DNA from: Roseiarcus sp.
Lineage (GTDB): Bacteria > Pseudomonadota > Alphaproteobacteria > Rhizobiales > Beijerinckiaceae
Reading direction: 5' to 3'
DNA: 15,776 nucleotides
Assembly (NCBI GenBank): GCA_030153205.1
Contig: JASLHV010000307.1
Location: 1-15,776 of the forward strand
Shown in pieces: positions 1-6,730 of the stretch. Position 1 is the stretch's first letter, and every line of letters begins with the position of its first letter. Both the position numbers and the translations under genes were made by a program. The notes beneath the pieces are model-generated. The model made no database searches. It was not told the DNA's origin and was given only the letters and a program-made list of their open reading frames with translations.

Positions 1-29
1 CCGCGGCCGCCTTCACCTTCACGCGCCAT
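1..29 (-). CDS. rpsE: 30S ribosomal protein S5, N-terminal fragment (cut by window edge)
   Basis: Only the first nine codons are present, reading MAREGEGGR. This matches the usual start of alphaproteobacterial S5 (MARE followed by a Gly/Arg-rich stretch). S5 is a small-subunit protein that helps set decoding accuracy, but none of its domains is visible here. The ATG is preceded by GGAAGAG five bases upstream, a good Shine-Dalgarno sequence. The position directly after rplR is the standard spc-operon order, which is the main support for the call. The 65-base gap from rplR contains a hairpin with stem GCGAGG/CCTCGC (positions 52-77). Confidence 0.85.
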
Positions 30-51
30 TTGTTCTCTTCCGTCACTTGAC

Positions 52-77
52 GCGAGGATCGCCGAATGCGCCCTCGC
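52..77 (-). other. Hairpin in the rplR-rpsE gap
   Basis: GCGAGG pairs with CCTCGC across a 14-base loop in the 65-base spacer. It ends about 22 bases before the rpsE start codon. The stem is six perfect pairs, and function is unknown. Confidence 0.3.
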
Positions 78-94
78 TCGCTTGGGGTTTCGTC

Positions 95-451
95 TTAGAA
101 GTCGAGACCGCCCTCCCGGGCCGCCTCGGCGAGCGCCTTGACGCGCCCATGAAACAGATAGCCGCCGCGATCGAACACGACTTGCTTCACACCCGCCTGC
201 AGCGCGCGCTCAGCAATCTGCTTGCCGACCTGACGCGCCGCTTCGATATTCGCGCCGGTCTTCAAGCTGTCGCGGTTGCCCTTTTCGAGAGAAGAAGCGG
301 CAACGATCGTCACGCCCTTTTCGTCGTCGATCACCTGGGCGTAGATCTGCGCGGACGAGCGAAACACGCTCAGCCGCAGACGACCATAAGCACGCGCGCG
401 GATCGTGCGGCGAATGCGCGCCTTGCGGCGATCTTCCGTTTTCTGCGCCAT
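95..451 (-). CDS. rplR: 50S ribosomal protein L18
   Basis: This 118-residue protein has the family's usual length. L18 binds 5S rRNA, together with L5 and L25-type proteins, in the central protuberance of the large subunit. The N-terminus is strongly basic (RRKARIRRTIRARAYGR), as expected for 5S rRNA binding. The C-terminus carries the conserved FDRGGYLFHGRVKALAEAAREGG block at residues 93-115. The ATG at 451 has AAGGAG six bases upstream, and this Shine-Dalgarno is fused to the rplF stop codon (TAAGGAG), so translational coupling to rplF is likely. It lies nine bases after rplF-end sequence and 65 bases before rpsE, in normal spc order. Confidence 0.97.
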   Translation of the reverse strand: MAQKTEDRRKARIRRTIRARAYGRLRLSVFRSSAQIYAQVIDDEKGVTIVAASSLEKGNRDSLKTGANIEAARQVGKQIAERALQAGVKQVVFDRGGYLFHGRVKALAEAAREGGLDF

Positions 452-461
452 AGCGCGCTCC

Positions 462-995
462 TTACTTCTTCTTGCCTTCCTTGCGGAAGATAAATTCGCC
501 GACGTATTTCACGCCCTTGCCCTTGTAGGGCTCGGGGCCGCGCACGGCCCGAATTTCCGCGGCGACCTGCCCCACCTGGCGCTTATCGGCGCCAACAATG
601 GTGATTTCGGTCGGCTTGGGCGTCGTGATCGTGACGCCCGTCGGAATCGGGAACATCACGTCATGGCTGTAGCCGAGCGAGAGCTGCAGGTTCTTGCCCG
701 CGACCGCCGCCTTGTAACCGACGCCGTTGATCTCGAGCTTCTTTTCGAAACCGCTGGTCACGCCGAGGACAAGGTTCTGGATTTGCGAGCGCGACATGCC
801 CCACATGGCGCGCGCGCGTTTGGATTCGCTGCGCGGCGCAACGCTGATGAGATTGCCCTCGAGCTTGACGTCGACGTCGTCAGGCGCGGTGAACTTCAAT
901 TCGCCCTTGGCGCCTTTGACAGCGACCGTATGCCCATCCAGCTTGGCGGTGACGCCGGCTGGCACGGTGACGGGCTTTTTGCCGATACGAGACAT
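462..995 (-). CDS. rplF: 50S ribosomal protein L6
   Basis: This 177-residue protein has the family's normal length. L6 has two related alpha/beta domains and binds 23S rRNA near the sarcin-ricin loop and the factor-binding site. The sequence starts MSRIGKKPV, the classic L6 opening. The C-terminal half has the conserved EIRAVRGPEPYKGKGVKY segment (residues 147-164) and ends in a basic EGKKK tail. The ATG at 995 has GGAA upstream in the 25-base gap after rpsH. Neighbours are rpsH upstream and rplR downstream, as in the standard spc operon. Nothing unusual is seen. Confidence 0.97.
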   Translation of the reverse strand: MSRIGKKPVTVPAGVTAKLDGHTVAVKGAKGELKFTAPDDVDVKLEGNLISVAPRSESKRARAMWGMSRSQIQNLVLGVTSGFEKKLEINGVGYKAAVAGKNLQLSLGYSHDVMFPIPTGVTITTPKPTEITIVGADKRQVGQVAAEIRAVRGPEPYKGKGVKYVGEFIFRKEGKKK

Positions 996-1020
996 TTTTA
1001 CGTTCCGTCAGGTTAGCCGG

Positions 1021-1419
1021 TCAGAAGACCTTGCAGAGGACTTCGCCGCCGACATGATGCTCGCGCGCGGCATGGTCCGCCATGACGCCTTTCGGCGTCG
1101 ACATGATCGTCACGCCGAGACCGTTGGCGACGCGGGGCATGCCGTCGACCGCGACATAGACGCGACGGCCAGGCTTCGAGACGCGCTCGATCTGGCGGAT
1201 CACCGGCTGGTTGTCAGAATATTTCAATTCGATCTCGAACTCGGTGCGGCCATTGCCGAACTCCGTCGTCGAATAGCCGCGGATATAGCCTTCGGCCTGA
1301 AGCACGTCGAGCACATGCGCGCGCAACTTCGAGCCCGGCGTCGAGACTTTGCCGCGACGGCGCATCTGCGCGTTGCGAATACGGGTGAGCATATCGCCCA
1401 AGGGATCGTTCATCGCCAT
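1021..1419 (-). CDS. rpsH: 30S ribosomal protein S8
   Basis: This 132-residue protein is typical of S8, which binds 16S rRNA helix 21 in the central domain and in enterobacteria also represses spc-operon translation. It opens with MAMNDPLGDMLTRIRNAQ and ends with the conserved STPKGVMADHAAREHHVGGE segment plus a hydrophobic end. Two in-frame ATGs are possible (1419 and 1413). I chose 1419 because alphaproteobacterial S8 commonly begins M-x-MNDPLG and because it sits nine bases after GAGG. That GAGG is fused to the rpsN stop (TGAGGAAG), indicating coupling. Whether this S8 autoregulates as in E. coli cannot be read from the sequence. Confidence 0.97.
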   Translation of the reverse strand: MAMNDPLGDMLTRIRNAQMRRRGKVSTPGSKLRAHVLDVLQAEGYIRGYSTTEFGNGRTEFEIELKYSDNQPVIRQIERVSKPGRRVYVAVDGMPRVANGLGVTIMSTPKGVMADHAAREHHVGGEVLCKVF

Positions 1420-1430
1420 GATCTACTTCC

Positions 1431-1736
1431 TCACCAGCTCGACTTGACCAAGCCGGGGATCAAACCCTTGTTGCCGAGTTCACGCAGCGCGATGCGCGAC
1501 ATTTTGAGCTTGCGATAGACCGAACGCGGGCGTCCGGTAACCTCGCAGCGATTGCGAACGCGGCCAGGCGAGGCGTTGCGCGGCAATTGATTGAGCTTCA
1601 AGCGCGCTTCGAAACGCTCTTCCATCGCCAGGTTGTCGTTATTCGCGATCGCCAGGAGACGCTTGCGGCGGCCGGAATATTTCTTGGCCAGTTTCGCGCG
1701 CCGATTGTTCTTCTCGATTGAACTCTTCTTCGCCAT
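1431..1736 (-). CDS. rpsN: 30S ribosomal protein S14, long zinc-independent form
   Basis: This 101-residue protein is the long (C-minus) form of S14, which sits in the head of the small subunit and helps assemble it. The N-terminus is MAKKSSIEKNNRRAKL and the C-terminus carries the conserved RPRSVYRKLKMSRIALREL region, ending KSSW. There is only one cysteine (in NRCEVTGRPR), so the paired CxxC zinc motifs of the short form are absent. This protein should therefore not need zinc. The ATG at 1736 has GAGG nine bases upstream, within the 40-base gap after rplE. Order rplE-rpsN-rpsH is standard. Confidence 0.97.
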   Translation of the reverse strand: MAKKSSIEKNNRRAKLAKKYSGRRKRLLAIANNDNLAMEERFEARLKLNQLPRNASPGRVRNRCEVTGRPRSVYRKLKMSRIALRELGNKGLIPGLVKSSW

Positions 1737-1776
1737 CAGGTTCTGCCTCGCATTTCCGCGTTTGAGCTCTTACCGC

Positions 1777-2469
1777 TCACTGCCGGAATGGAAAATTGAA
1801 AGCGCGCAGCAAAGCCCGCGCCTCCGCGTCAGTCTTGGCCGTCGTGCATACGACGATATCCATGCCAAGCATCGCTTCCGCTTTATCGTAGTTGATTTCA
1901 GGGAAGATGATGTGCTCCTTGACGCCAAGAGCATAGTTTCCGCGTCCGTCGAAGGACTTCGGATCAAGTCCGCGAAAATCGCGTACGCGCGGCAGCGCCA
2001 CGGTGACGAGACGATCGAGGAATTCGTACATGCGCGTCTGACGCAAAGTGACCTTGGCGCCGATTGGCATGTTCTCGCGCACCTTGAAGGTCGAAATCGC
2101 CTTGCGCGCGCGGGTGATGACCGGCTTCTGACCGGCGATCAGCGCGAGATCCGCCGCGGCCGCCGACACTTTCTTGGTGTCGTTGACGGCTTCGCCGACG
2201 CCCATGTTGAGGACGATCTTCTCGATCCGCGGCACTTCGAGCGCGTTCTTGTAACCGAACTCCTTGACGAGCTGGGGTACGATGTCCTCGCGATAGAGTT
2301 TCTTCAGGCGCGCGACATAGTCCTTTGGCGCAGCCGCAACCTTGCCTTCGGCGGCCGTTTCAGTGGCCGGCGCCTTCGCCTTGCCCTTGGCCTGCTTCGG
2401 GGCGTCGGCCGACTTTTCGGCCTTTGGCGTCTTGGCGGGCTTGGCCGCCTTGTCTTTTGCCTCAGCCAT
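1777..2469 (-). CDS. rplE: 50S ribosomal protein L5 with an extra Ala/Lys-rich N-terminal tail
   Basis: L5 binds 5S rRNA and contacts the P-site tRNA and the small-subunit head. The core (from about residue 50, KDYVARLKKLY) has the family signatures: FGYKNALEVPRIEKIVLNMGVG at 71-92, then RARKAISTFKVRENMPIG, then a normal C-terminus with GMDIVV and a terminal FPFRQ. The total length of 230 residues exceeds the usual 178-185. The excess is an N-terminal tail of about 45 residues that is rich in Lys (12 of the first 50), Ala (17) and Pro (5), and looks disordered. The start at 2469 is supported by GGAG nine bases upstream and by overlapping rplX by eight bases. No other ATG lies between it and the core. 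The tail uses the same GC-rich codons as its neighbours. Confidence 0.95.
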   Translation of the reverse strand: MAEAKDKAAKPAKTPKAEKSADAPKQAKGKAKAPATETAAEGKVAAAPKDYVARLKKLYREDIVPQLVKEFGYKNALEVPRIEKIVLNMGVGEAVNDTKKVSAAAADLALIAGQKPVITRARKAISTFKVRENMPIGAKVTLRQTRMYEFLDRLVTVALPRVRDFRGLDPKSFDGRGNYALGVKEHIIFPEINYDKAEAMLGMDIVVCTTAKTDAEARALLRAFNFPFRQ

Positions 2470-2779
2470 CGATCAAATCTCCGGAACGCTTAGCGAAACG
2501 GACCTTGCGGCCGTCATCGAGAGTCTTGAAGCCGACGCGGGTCGGCTTGCCGCTCTTGGGATCGAGGATCGCCAGGTTGGACAGGTTGATCGACGATTCC
2601 TTGGAAATAATTCCGCCCTCCTGCTGGGCGGTCTGGCGCTGATGACGCTTGACGAGGTTGACCCCCTGGACAAGCGCGCGCGACTCGCGCGGATCGACCG
2701 AGAGTACTTCGCCCGAGCGGCCCTTGTCGCGGCCCGTGAGGACGACGACCTTGTCGCCTTTCTTGATCTTGGCCGCCAT
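2462..2779 (-). CDS. rplX: 50S ribosomal protein L24
   Basis: This 105-residue protein is the assembly-initiator protein L24, which binds the 5' domain of 23S rRNA. A KOW motif is visible at residues 5-31 (IKKGDKVVVLTGRDKGRSGEV). It is followed by the family's GVNLVKRHQ and SNLAILDPKSGKPTRVGFK segments. A much longer open frame exists upstream, but the true start is the ATG at 2779. It overlaps the rplN stop by one base (TGATG) and has GGAGG seven bases upstream inside rplN. The 3' end overlaps rplE by eight bases. Both overlaps indicate tight translational coupling of rplN, rplX and rplE. Confidence 0.97.
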   Translation of the reverse strand: MAAKIKKGDKVVVLTGRDKGRSGEVLSVDPRESRALVQGVNLVKRHQRQTAQQEGGIISKESSINLSNLAILDPKSGKPTRVGFKTLDDGRKVRFAKRSGDLIDG

Positions 2780-3147
2780 CACAACACCTCCGGCGCAAGC
2801 GAAATGATCTTGACGTGGTTCTTTGCGCGAAGCTCGCGCGGCACCGGTCCAAAGATACGGGTGCCGACCGGCTCGGCTTGATTGTTGATCAGCACGGCTG
2901 CGTTGGAATCGAAACGGATCACCGAACCGTCCGAGCGGCGGATGTCCTTGGCGGTGCGCACAACGACCGCCTTCATGACGTCGCCCTTCTTCACGCGTCC
3001 GCGCGGGATCGCCTCTTTGATCGAGACGACGATGATGTCGCCGACCGAAGCGTATTTCCGCTTCGATCCGCCCAACACCTTGATGCACATCACCCGGCGG
3101 GCGCCGGAATTGTCGGCGACGTCGAGATTGGTCTGCATCTGAATCAT
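2779..3147 (-). CDS. rplN: 50S ribosomal protein L14
   Basis: This 122-residue protein has exactly the family's usual length. L14 sits on the large-subunit interface and forms part of bridge B5/B8. The sequence begins MIQMQTNLDVADNSGARRVMCIKVLGG, the standard opening. It contains GDIIVVSIKEAIPRGRVKKGDV and ends with the conserved GPVPRELRAKNHVKIISLAPEVL segment. It is the first gene of the spc block. The 97-base gap before it is the largest inside the cluster. The Shine-Dalgarno (GCGAGA) is weaker than those of most neighbours. Confidence 0.97.
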   Translation of the reverse strand: MIQMQTNLDVADNSGARRVMCIKVLGGSKRKYASVGDIIVVSIKEAIPRGRVKKGDVMKAVVVRTAKDIRRSDGSVIRFDSNAAVLINNQAEPVGTRIFGPVPRELRAKNHVKIISLAPEVL

Positions 3148-3176
3148 GACATTCTCGCTTTCTGATCAGATCGGTT

Positions 3177-3194
3177 TCCGGCGCTTCAGCCGGA
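3177..3194 (-). promoter_or_regulatory. Hairpin in the rpsQ-rplN gap (distal)
   Basis: TCCGGC-TGAAGC-GCCGGA forms a six-pair stem with a six-base loop in the 97-base gap between rpsQ and rplN, about 30 bases before the rplN start. A perfect ten-base palindrome, TCTGATCAGA (3161-3170), follows between this hairpin and the rplN ribosome site. Confidence 0.45.
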
Positions 3195-3207
3195 CCTTCA
3201 TCCGATA

Positions 3208-3221
3208 GGGCTTCGCAGCCC
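3208..3221 (-). promoter_or_regulatory. GNRA-capped hairpin in the rpsQ-rplN gap (proximal)
   Basis: GGGCT-GCGA-AGCCC forms a five-pair stem with a GCGA (GNRA) tetraloop about 23 bases after the rpsQ stop. No U tract follows, so read-through into rplN is expected. The gap lies at the classical S10/spc operon border. I see no convincing promoter in it. Confidence 0.5.
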
Positions 3222-3244
3222 CGCTCCTACCTATTCCTAATCAC

Positions 3245-3487
3245 TCAACCCTTGGCGGCGGCGCCGACCACGATCCAGCGCTTCAGCTTCGAGATCGGCT
3301 TCGTCTCCTCGATCGACACCGTGTCGCCGACCTTCTGGGTCTTGTTCTCGACATGGGCGTGATAGTTCTTGGAGCGACGCACGGTTTTCTTGAGCAGCGG
3401 ATGCGTGAAACGCCGCTCGACCTTGACGACCAAGGTCTTCTCTTGCTTGTCGCTGACGACGACGCCCTGGAGTATTCGCTTCGGCAT
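3245..3487 (-). CDS. rpsQ: 30S ribosomal protein S17
   Basis: This 80-residue protein is S17, an OB-fold protein that binds 16S rRNA early in assembly. It starts MPKRILQGVVVSDKQEKTLVV and carries the conserved RRFTHPLLKKTVRRSKNYHAH segment, with the family's DTVSIEETKPISKLKRW near the end. A TTG fifteen bases upstream (3502) would add five residues, but the ATG at 3487 matches the family start and sits nine bases after GAGG. That GAGG is fused to the rpmC stop codon (TGAGG), suggesting coupling. It is the last gene of the S10 block. Confidence 0.96.
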   Translation of the reverse strand: MPKRILQGVVVSDKQEKTLVVKVERRFTHPLLKKTVRRSKNYHAHVENKTQKVGDTVSIEETKPISKLKRWIVVGAAAKG

Positions 3488-3498
3488 GGTCTTCGTCC

Positions 3499-3714
3499 TC
3501 AACCCTTGTTCTTAGCCGCGCGCTTGGCCGCGGCGATCGTCTTGGCCCGCGCAATGTCGCGGCGAACGACGCGCACCCGCGCCGTATTCTGCAACTGGCC
3601 GCTCGCGCGCTGAAAGCGCAGATTGAACTGCTCCTTCTTGAGAGCGAGCGTCTCGTCAGCGAGCTGATCGTCCGTCATCACGTGAAGATCAGAGAGGCGG
3701 TTCTTCGATTTCAT
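3499..3714 (-). CDS. rpmC: 50S ribosomal protein L29
   Basis: This 71-residue protein is L29, a small two-helix protein near the peptide exit tunnel, where it forms part of the docking site for trigger factor and SRP with L23. The core MTDDQLADETLALKKEQFNLRFQRASGQLQNTARVRVVRRDIARAKT matches the family (split here only by description: helix 1 about 14-38, helix 2 about 40-62). The ATG at 3714 adds twelve residues before the MTDDQL core and has a perfect AGGAGG eight bases upstream. That sequence is fused to the rplP stop (TAGGAGG). Gaps to neighbours are about twelve bases. Confidence 0.95.
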   Translation of the reverse strand: MKSKNRLSDLHVMTDDQLADETLALKKEQFNLRFQRASGQLQNTARVRVVRRDIARAKTIAAAKRAAKNKG

Positions 3715-3726
3715 CGGTTCGGCCTC

Positions 3727-4140
3727 CTATTCCGCGATGCGCTGTACGAAGCGCGTCTTGATCGGCAGTTTCGCGGCGGCGAGATCCATCGCTTCACGCG
3801 CGGTCTCGGGCGGCACGCCGTCGATCTCGAACATGATGCGGCCCGGCGCGACGCGCACGACCCAAAGCTCGGGCGCGCCCTTGCCTTTACCCATGCGCAC
3901 TTCGACGGGCTTCTTGGAAACCGGAACGTCGGGGAAGACGCGGATCCAGACGCGGCCGGCGCGCTTCATGTGACGCGTCAAGGCGCGACGAGCGGCCTCG
4001 ATCTGACGCGCGGTGACGCGATCGGGCTCCATCGCCTTCAGGCCGAACTGGCCGAAGCTCAGTTGGAAGCCCGCCTTGGCGACGCCGCGGATACGGCCCT
4101 TGAAGGCCTTCCGGTATTTGGTGCGCTTAGGTTGCAGCAT
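3727..4140 (-). CDS. rplP: 50S ribosomal protein L16
   Basis: This 137-residue protein is L16, which contacts the aminoacyl-tRNA elbow and is needed for late assembly of the large subunit. It starts MLQPKRTKYRKAFKGRIRG and shows the conserved blocks ITARQIEAAR-like (RVTARQIEAARRALTRHMKR), RVFPDVPVSKKPVEVRMGKG and APGRIMFEIDGV. Length and order are normal. The ATG at 4140 has GGAAAG ten bases upstream in the short gap after rpsC. Confidence 0.97.
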   Translation of the reverse strand: MLQPKRTKYRKAFKGRIRGVAKAGFQLSFGQFGLKAMEPDRVTARQIEAARRALTRHMKRAGRVWIRVFPDVPVSKKPVEVRMGKGKGAPELWVVRVAPGRIMFEIDGVPPETAREAMDLAAAKLPIKTRFVQRIAE

Positions 4141-4162
4141 GGTTCAAAAACTTTCCAATCGA

Positions 4163-4888
4163 TCAGGCGGCGTCGCGATCGCGCGGCTCACGTTCGCGCC
4201 GCGGACGGCCACCGGAATGGTCGGCTTCGGCGAGCTTCTTGTCCTGCGCCATCGGATCATGCTCGAGGATCTCGCCCTTGAAGATCCAGACCTTGATGCC
4301 GCACGTGCCATAGGCCGTGTGCGCCGTGGCCACGCCGTAGTCGACGTCCGCGCGAAGCGTGTGCAACGGCACGCGTCCCTCACGGTACCATTCGAGACGA
4401 GCGATTTCAGCGCCCCCCAGGCGCCCCGAGCAATTGATACGAATGCCTTCCGCGCCGAGACGCATCGCCGACTGCACTGCGCGCTTCATGGCGCGGCGGA
4501 AGGCGACGCGGCGCTCGAGTTGCTGAGCGATCGAGTCCGCGACCAGCGTCGCGTCGACCTCGGGCTTGCGCACTTCGACGATATTGATGACGACTTCCGA
4601 CTCGGTGAGCTTGGCGACGAGCTTGCGGATCTTGTCGATATCCGCGCCCTTCTTGCCGATCACCACGCCGGGACGCGCCGAATGGATCGTCACGCGGCAC
4701 TTCTTGTGCGGACGCTCGATCACGATCTTCGACACCGCCGCCTGCTTAAGGTTCTTCAGCAGCACCGCGCGGATCTTCATGTCCTCGTGGAGGAGCTTGC
4801 CGTATTCGGCCTTGCTCGAATACCAACGCGAATCCCACGTCCGGTTGATGCCGAGGCGTAGTCCGATCGGATTGACCTTCTGACCCAT
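4163..4888 (-). CDS. rpsC: 30S ribosomal protein S3
   Basis: This 241-residue protein is S3, which lines the mRNA entry channel of the small-subunit head. It opens MGQKVNPIGLRLGI. An N-terminal type II KH domain is visible, with its GxxG loop (GKKG) at residues 78-81. The conserved C-terminal domain contains GVKVWI-like GIKVWIFKGEI. The last 25 or so residues form a charged tail rich in Arg, Glu and Asp (SGGRPRREREPRDRD), a common variable feature in this family. The ATG at 4888 lies just after GGAGAG, which is fused to the rplV stop (TGAGGAG). The ten-base gap indicates coupling. Confidence 0.97.
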   Translation of the reverse strand: MGQKVNPIGLRLGINRTWDSRWYSSKAEYGKLLHEDMKIRAVLLKNLKQAAVSKIVIERPHKKCRVTIHSARPGVVIGKKGADIDKIRKLVAKLTESEVVINIVEVRKPEVDATLVADSIAQQLERRVAFRRAMKRAVQSAMRLGAEGIRINCSGRLGGAEIARLEWYREGRVPLHTLRADVDYGVATAHTAYGTCGIKVWIFKGEILEHDPMAQDKKLAEADHSGGRPRREREPRDRDAA

Positions 4889-4898
4889 CGATCTCTCC

Positions 4899-5294
4899 TC
4901 AGGCCGCGGCTTCAGCGGCTTCCGCCGCCTGCTCGCGCACGATGATCGTCAAATTCGAAAACGGCTTCTCGATGCGTCCCGCCCGACCGCGCGCGCGGGG
5001 GCTGAAGCGCTTCATCACCATGGCGCGGCCGACATAGGCCTCGCGGACGACGAGATCGTCAACATCGAGGTCGTGATTGTTCTCGGCGTTCGCGATCGCC
5101 GACTCCAACGCCTTGCGCACTTCATGCGAAATGCGCTTGTTGGAGAATTCGAGTTCAGCGAGCGCGCTCGCAACCTTCTTGCCGCGGATGAGCTGAGCGA
5201 GAAGGTTCAACTTGCGCGGGCTGACGCGCAACATATGCACGACCGCCTTTGCTTCCTTTTCGCCGAGCGCGCGAGGCCTAGCTTGTTTCGACAT
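4899..5294 (-). CDS. rplV: 50S ribosomal protein L22
   Basis: The 131-residue protein is L22, whose long beta-hairpin lines the peptide exit tunnel and is a site of macrolide resistance mutations. The core KAVVHMLRVSPRKLNLLAQLIRGK and the hairpin region MVMKRFSPRARGRAGRI (about residues 92-108) are intact, with no visible deletion or duplication. The open frame extends far upstream through rpsS, but the start is the ATG at 5294. That codon gives MSKQARPRALGEKEAKA, and GAGGG lies upstream inside the end of rpsS. The C-terminus ends in an Ala/Glu-rich stretch. Confidence 0.96.
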   Translation of the reverse strand: MSKQARPRALGEKEAKAVVHMLRVSPRKLNLLAQLIRGKKVASALAELEFSNKRISHEVRKALESAIANAENNHDLDVDDLVVREAYVGRAMVMKRFSPRARGRAGRIEKPFSNLTIIVREQAAEAAEAAA

Positions 5295-5299
5295 GGCTA

Positions 5300-5578
5300 T
5301 TAAGCCCTCTTCGCCTTCTTGTCCGCCGAATGGCCATGGAACGTACGGGTCGGCGCGAACTCGCCGAACTTGTGGCCGATCATGTCTTCCGACACGGAGA
5401 CGGGCACGTGCTTGTGACCGTTGTAGACGCCGAAAGTCAGGCCGACGAATTGCGGCAGGATCGTCGAACGACGGCTCCAGATCTTGATCACGTCGGAGCG
5501 GCCCGAGCCACGTGCGGTCTCGGCCTTCTTCAGCAGATAGCCGTCGATGAACGGGCCCTTCCAAATGGAACGCGTCAT
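5300..5578 (-). CDS. rpsS: 30S ribosomal protein S19
   Basis: This 92-residue protein is S19, which forms a complex with S13 in the small-subunit head near the A-site finger. The sequence begins MTRSIWKGPFID and has the conserved IKIWSRRSTILPQFVGLTFGVYNGHKH and MIGHKFGEFAPTRTFHGH blocks. Length is normal. It starts three bases after the rplB stop, with only a weak purine-rich ribosome site (AAGAAGAG) in the rplB C-terminal Lys codons, so reinitiation after rplB is likely. Confidence 0.97.
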   Translation of the reverse strand: MTRSIWKGPFIDGYLLKKAETARGSGRSDVIKIWSRRSTILPQFVGLTFGVYNGHKHVPVSVSEDMIGHKFGEFAPTRTFHGHSADKKAKRA

Positions 5579-5581
5579 GGT

Positions 5582-6421
5582 TTAGCTCTTCTTCTTGCGG
5601 GCATGCCGCGAGGAAATGATGAATTTGTTGGTCGACTTGTTCGACCGCGTCTTCTTGCCCTTGGTCGGCTTGCCCCACGGACTGACCGGATGACGACCGC
5701 CCGAAGTGCGGCCTTCGCCGCCGCCGTGCGGATGGTCGACCGGGTTCATGGTGACGCCGCGATTGTGCGGACGATGCCCGAGCCAACGGTTGCGCCCGGC
5801 CTTGCCGATCGAAATGTTCATGTGATCAGGGTTCGACACCGCGCCGACCGTGCCGAAGCACTGGCCGTGGACCAGGCGCTGCTCGCCCGACTTCAAGCGC
5901 AGGATGACGTAACCCTGGTCGCGACCGACGATCTGCGCGTACGTCCCGGCCGAACGCGCGAGCGCCCCGCCCTTGCCGATCTTCATCTCGACATTGTGGA
6001 CGATCGTGCCGACCGGGATATTCGCCAGCGGCATGGCGTTGCCGGGCTTCACGTCGACCTGCTCGCCCGACACGACTTCGTCGCCGACGCCGAGACGCTG
6101 CGGCGCGATGATATAGGCCTGCTCGCCGTCCGTATATTTGATCAGCGCGATGAAGGACGTGCGGTTCGGATCATATTCCAGACGCTCGACCTTGGCCGCG
6201 ACATTGAGCTTACGCCGCTTGAAATCGACGATGCGATAGGACTGCTTGTGGCCGCCGCCGCGGAAGCGAACCGTGACACGGCCAGCGTTGTTGCGGCCGC
6301 CCTTTTCCGACTTGCCTTCGGTCAACGCCTTGATCGGCTTGCCCTTATGGAGCTCGCTGCGGTCGACGATCACCAATTGGCGAAGGCCCGGCGTGCTCGG
6401 CTTGTATGTTTTGAGAGCCAT
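5582..6421 (-). CDS. rplB: 50S ribosomal protein L2
   Basis: This 279-residue protein is L2, needed for subunit joining and peptidyl-transferase activity. It opens MALKTYKPSTPGLRQLV. The most conserved segment, MNPVDHPHGGGEGRTSGGRHP, lies at 225-244 and includes the key histidine at 230. The C-terminus is basic and ends HARKKKS, as usual. The ATG at 6421 follows AAGGGT, which is fused to the rplW stop codon (TAAGGG). The twelve-base gap suggests coupling to rplW. Confidence 0.98.
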   Translation of the reverse strand: MALKTYKPSTPGLRQLVIVDRSELHKGKPIKALTEGKSEKGGRNNAGRVTVRFRGGGHKQSYRIVDFKRRKLNVAAKVERLEYDPNRTSFIALIKYTDGEQAYIIAPQRLGVGDEVVSGEQVDVKPGNAMPLANIPVGTIVHNVEMKIGKGGALARSAGTYAQIVGRDQGYVILRLKSGEQRLVHGQCFGTVGAVSNPDHMNISIGKAGRNRWLGHRPHNRGVTMNPVDHPHGGGEGRTSGGRHPVSPWGKPTKGKKTRSNKSTNKFIISSRHARKKKS

Positions 6422-6433
6422 GGTCGAGAACCC

Positions 6434-6730
6434 TTAGAGCCCGGTCGTGACGTCGATGCGCTCGCCATCGGCCAGCGTCACGATCGCCTTCTTGACATCC
6501 TGCTGCACGCCGCGCACGCCACGGAAGACTTTCGTCTTGCCCTTGCGCAACAGCGTGTTCACGCCCGTCACCTTGACGTTGAAGAGCTGCTCGACCGCCG
6601 CCTTGATCTGCGGCTTGGTCGCGTCGCGCTTGACCTTGAAGACGACCTGATTGGCTTCGGAAGCCATGGTCGCCTTCTCGGTAATCACCGGCGCAACGAT
6701 AATATCGTAATGGCGCGGGTCTTTGCTCAT
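6434..6730 (-). CDS. rplW: 50S ribosomal protein L23
   Basis: This 98-residue protein is L23, which sits at the peptide tunnel exit and is the main docking point for trigger factor and SRP. The opening DIIVAPVITEKATM is the family signature. It is followed by FKVKRDATKPQIKAAVEQLFNVKV and the conserved NTLLRKGKTK loop. The start overlaps the rplD stop by four bases (ATGA), a classic coupled junction. Length and order are normal. Confidence 0.97.
   Translation of the reverse strand: MSKDPRHYDIIVAPVITEKATMASEANQVVFKVKRDATKPQIKAAVEQLFNVKVTGVNTLLRKGKTKVFRGVRGVQQDVKKAIVTLADGERIDVTTGL

Noticed and set aside
2780..3088. Longer start for rplX through rplN
   Set aside because: The upstream part is a shadow of rplN. 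The ATG at 2779 overlaps the rplN stop and matches the L24 N-terminus.
5295..5786. Longer start for rplV through rpsS
   Set aside because: The extra residues are an out-of-frame reading of rpsS and rplB. The ATG at 5294 gives the correct L22 start with a ribosome site.
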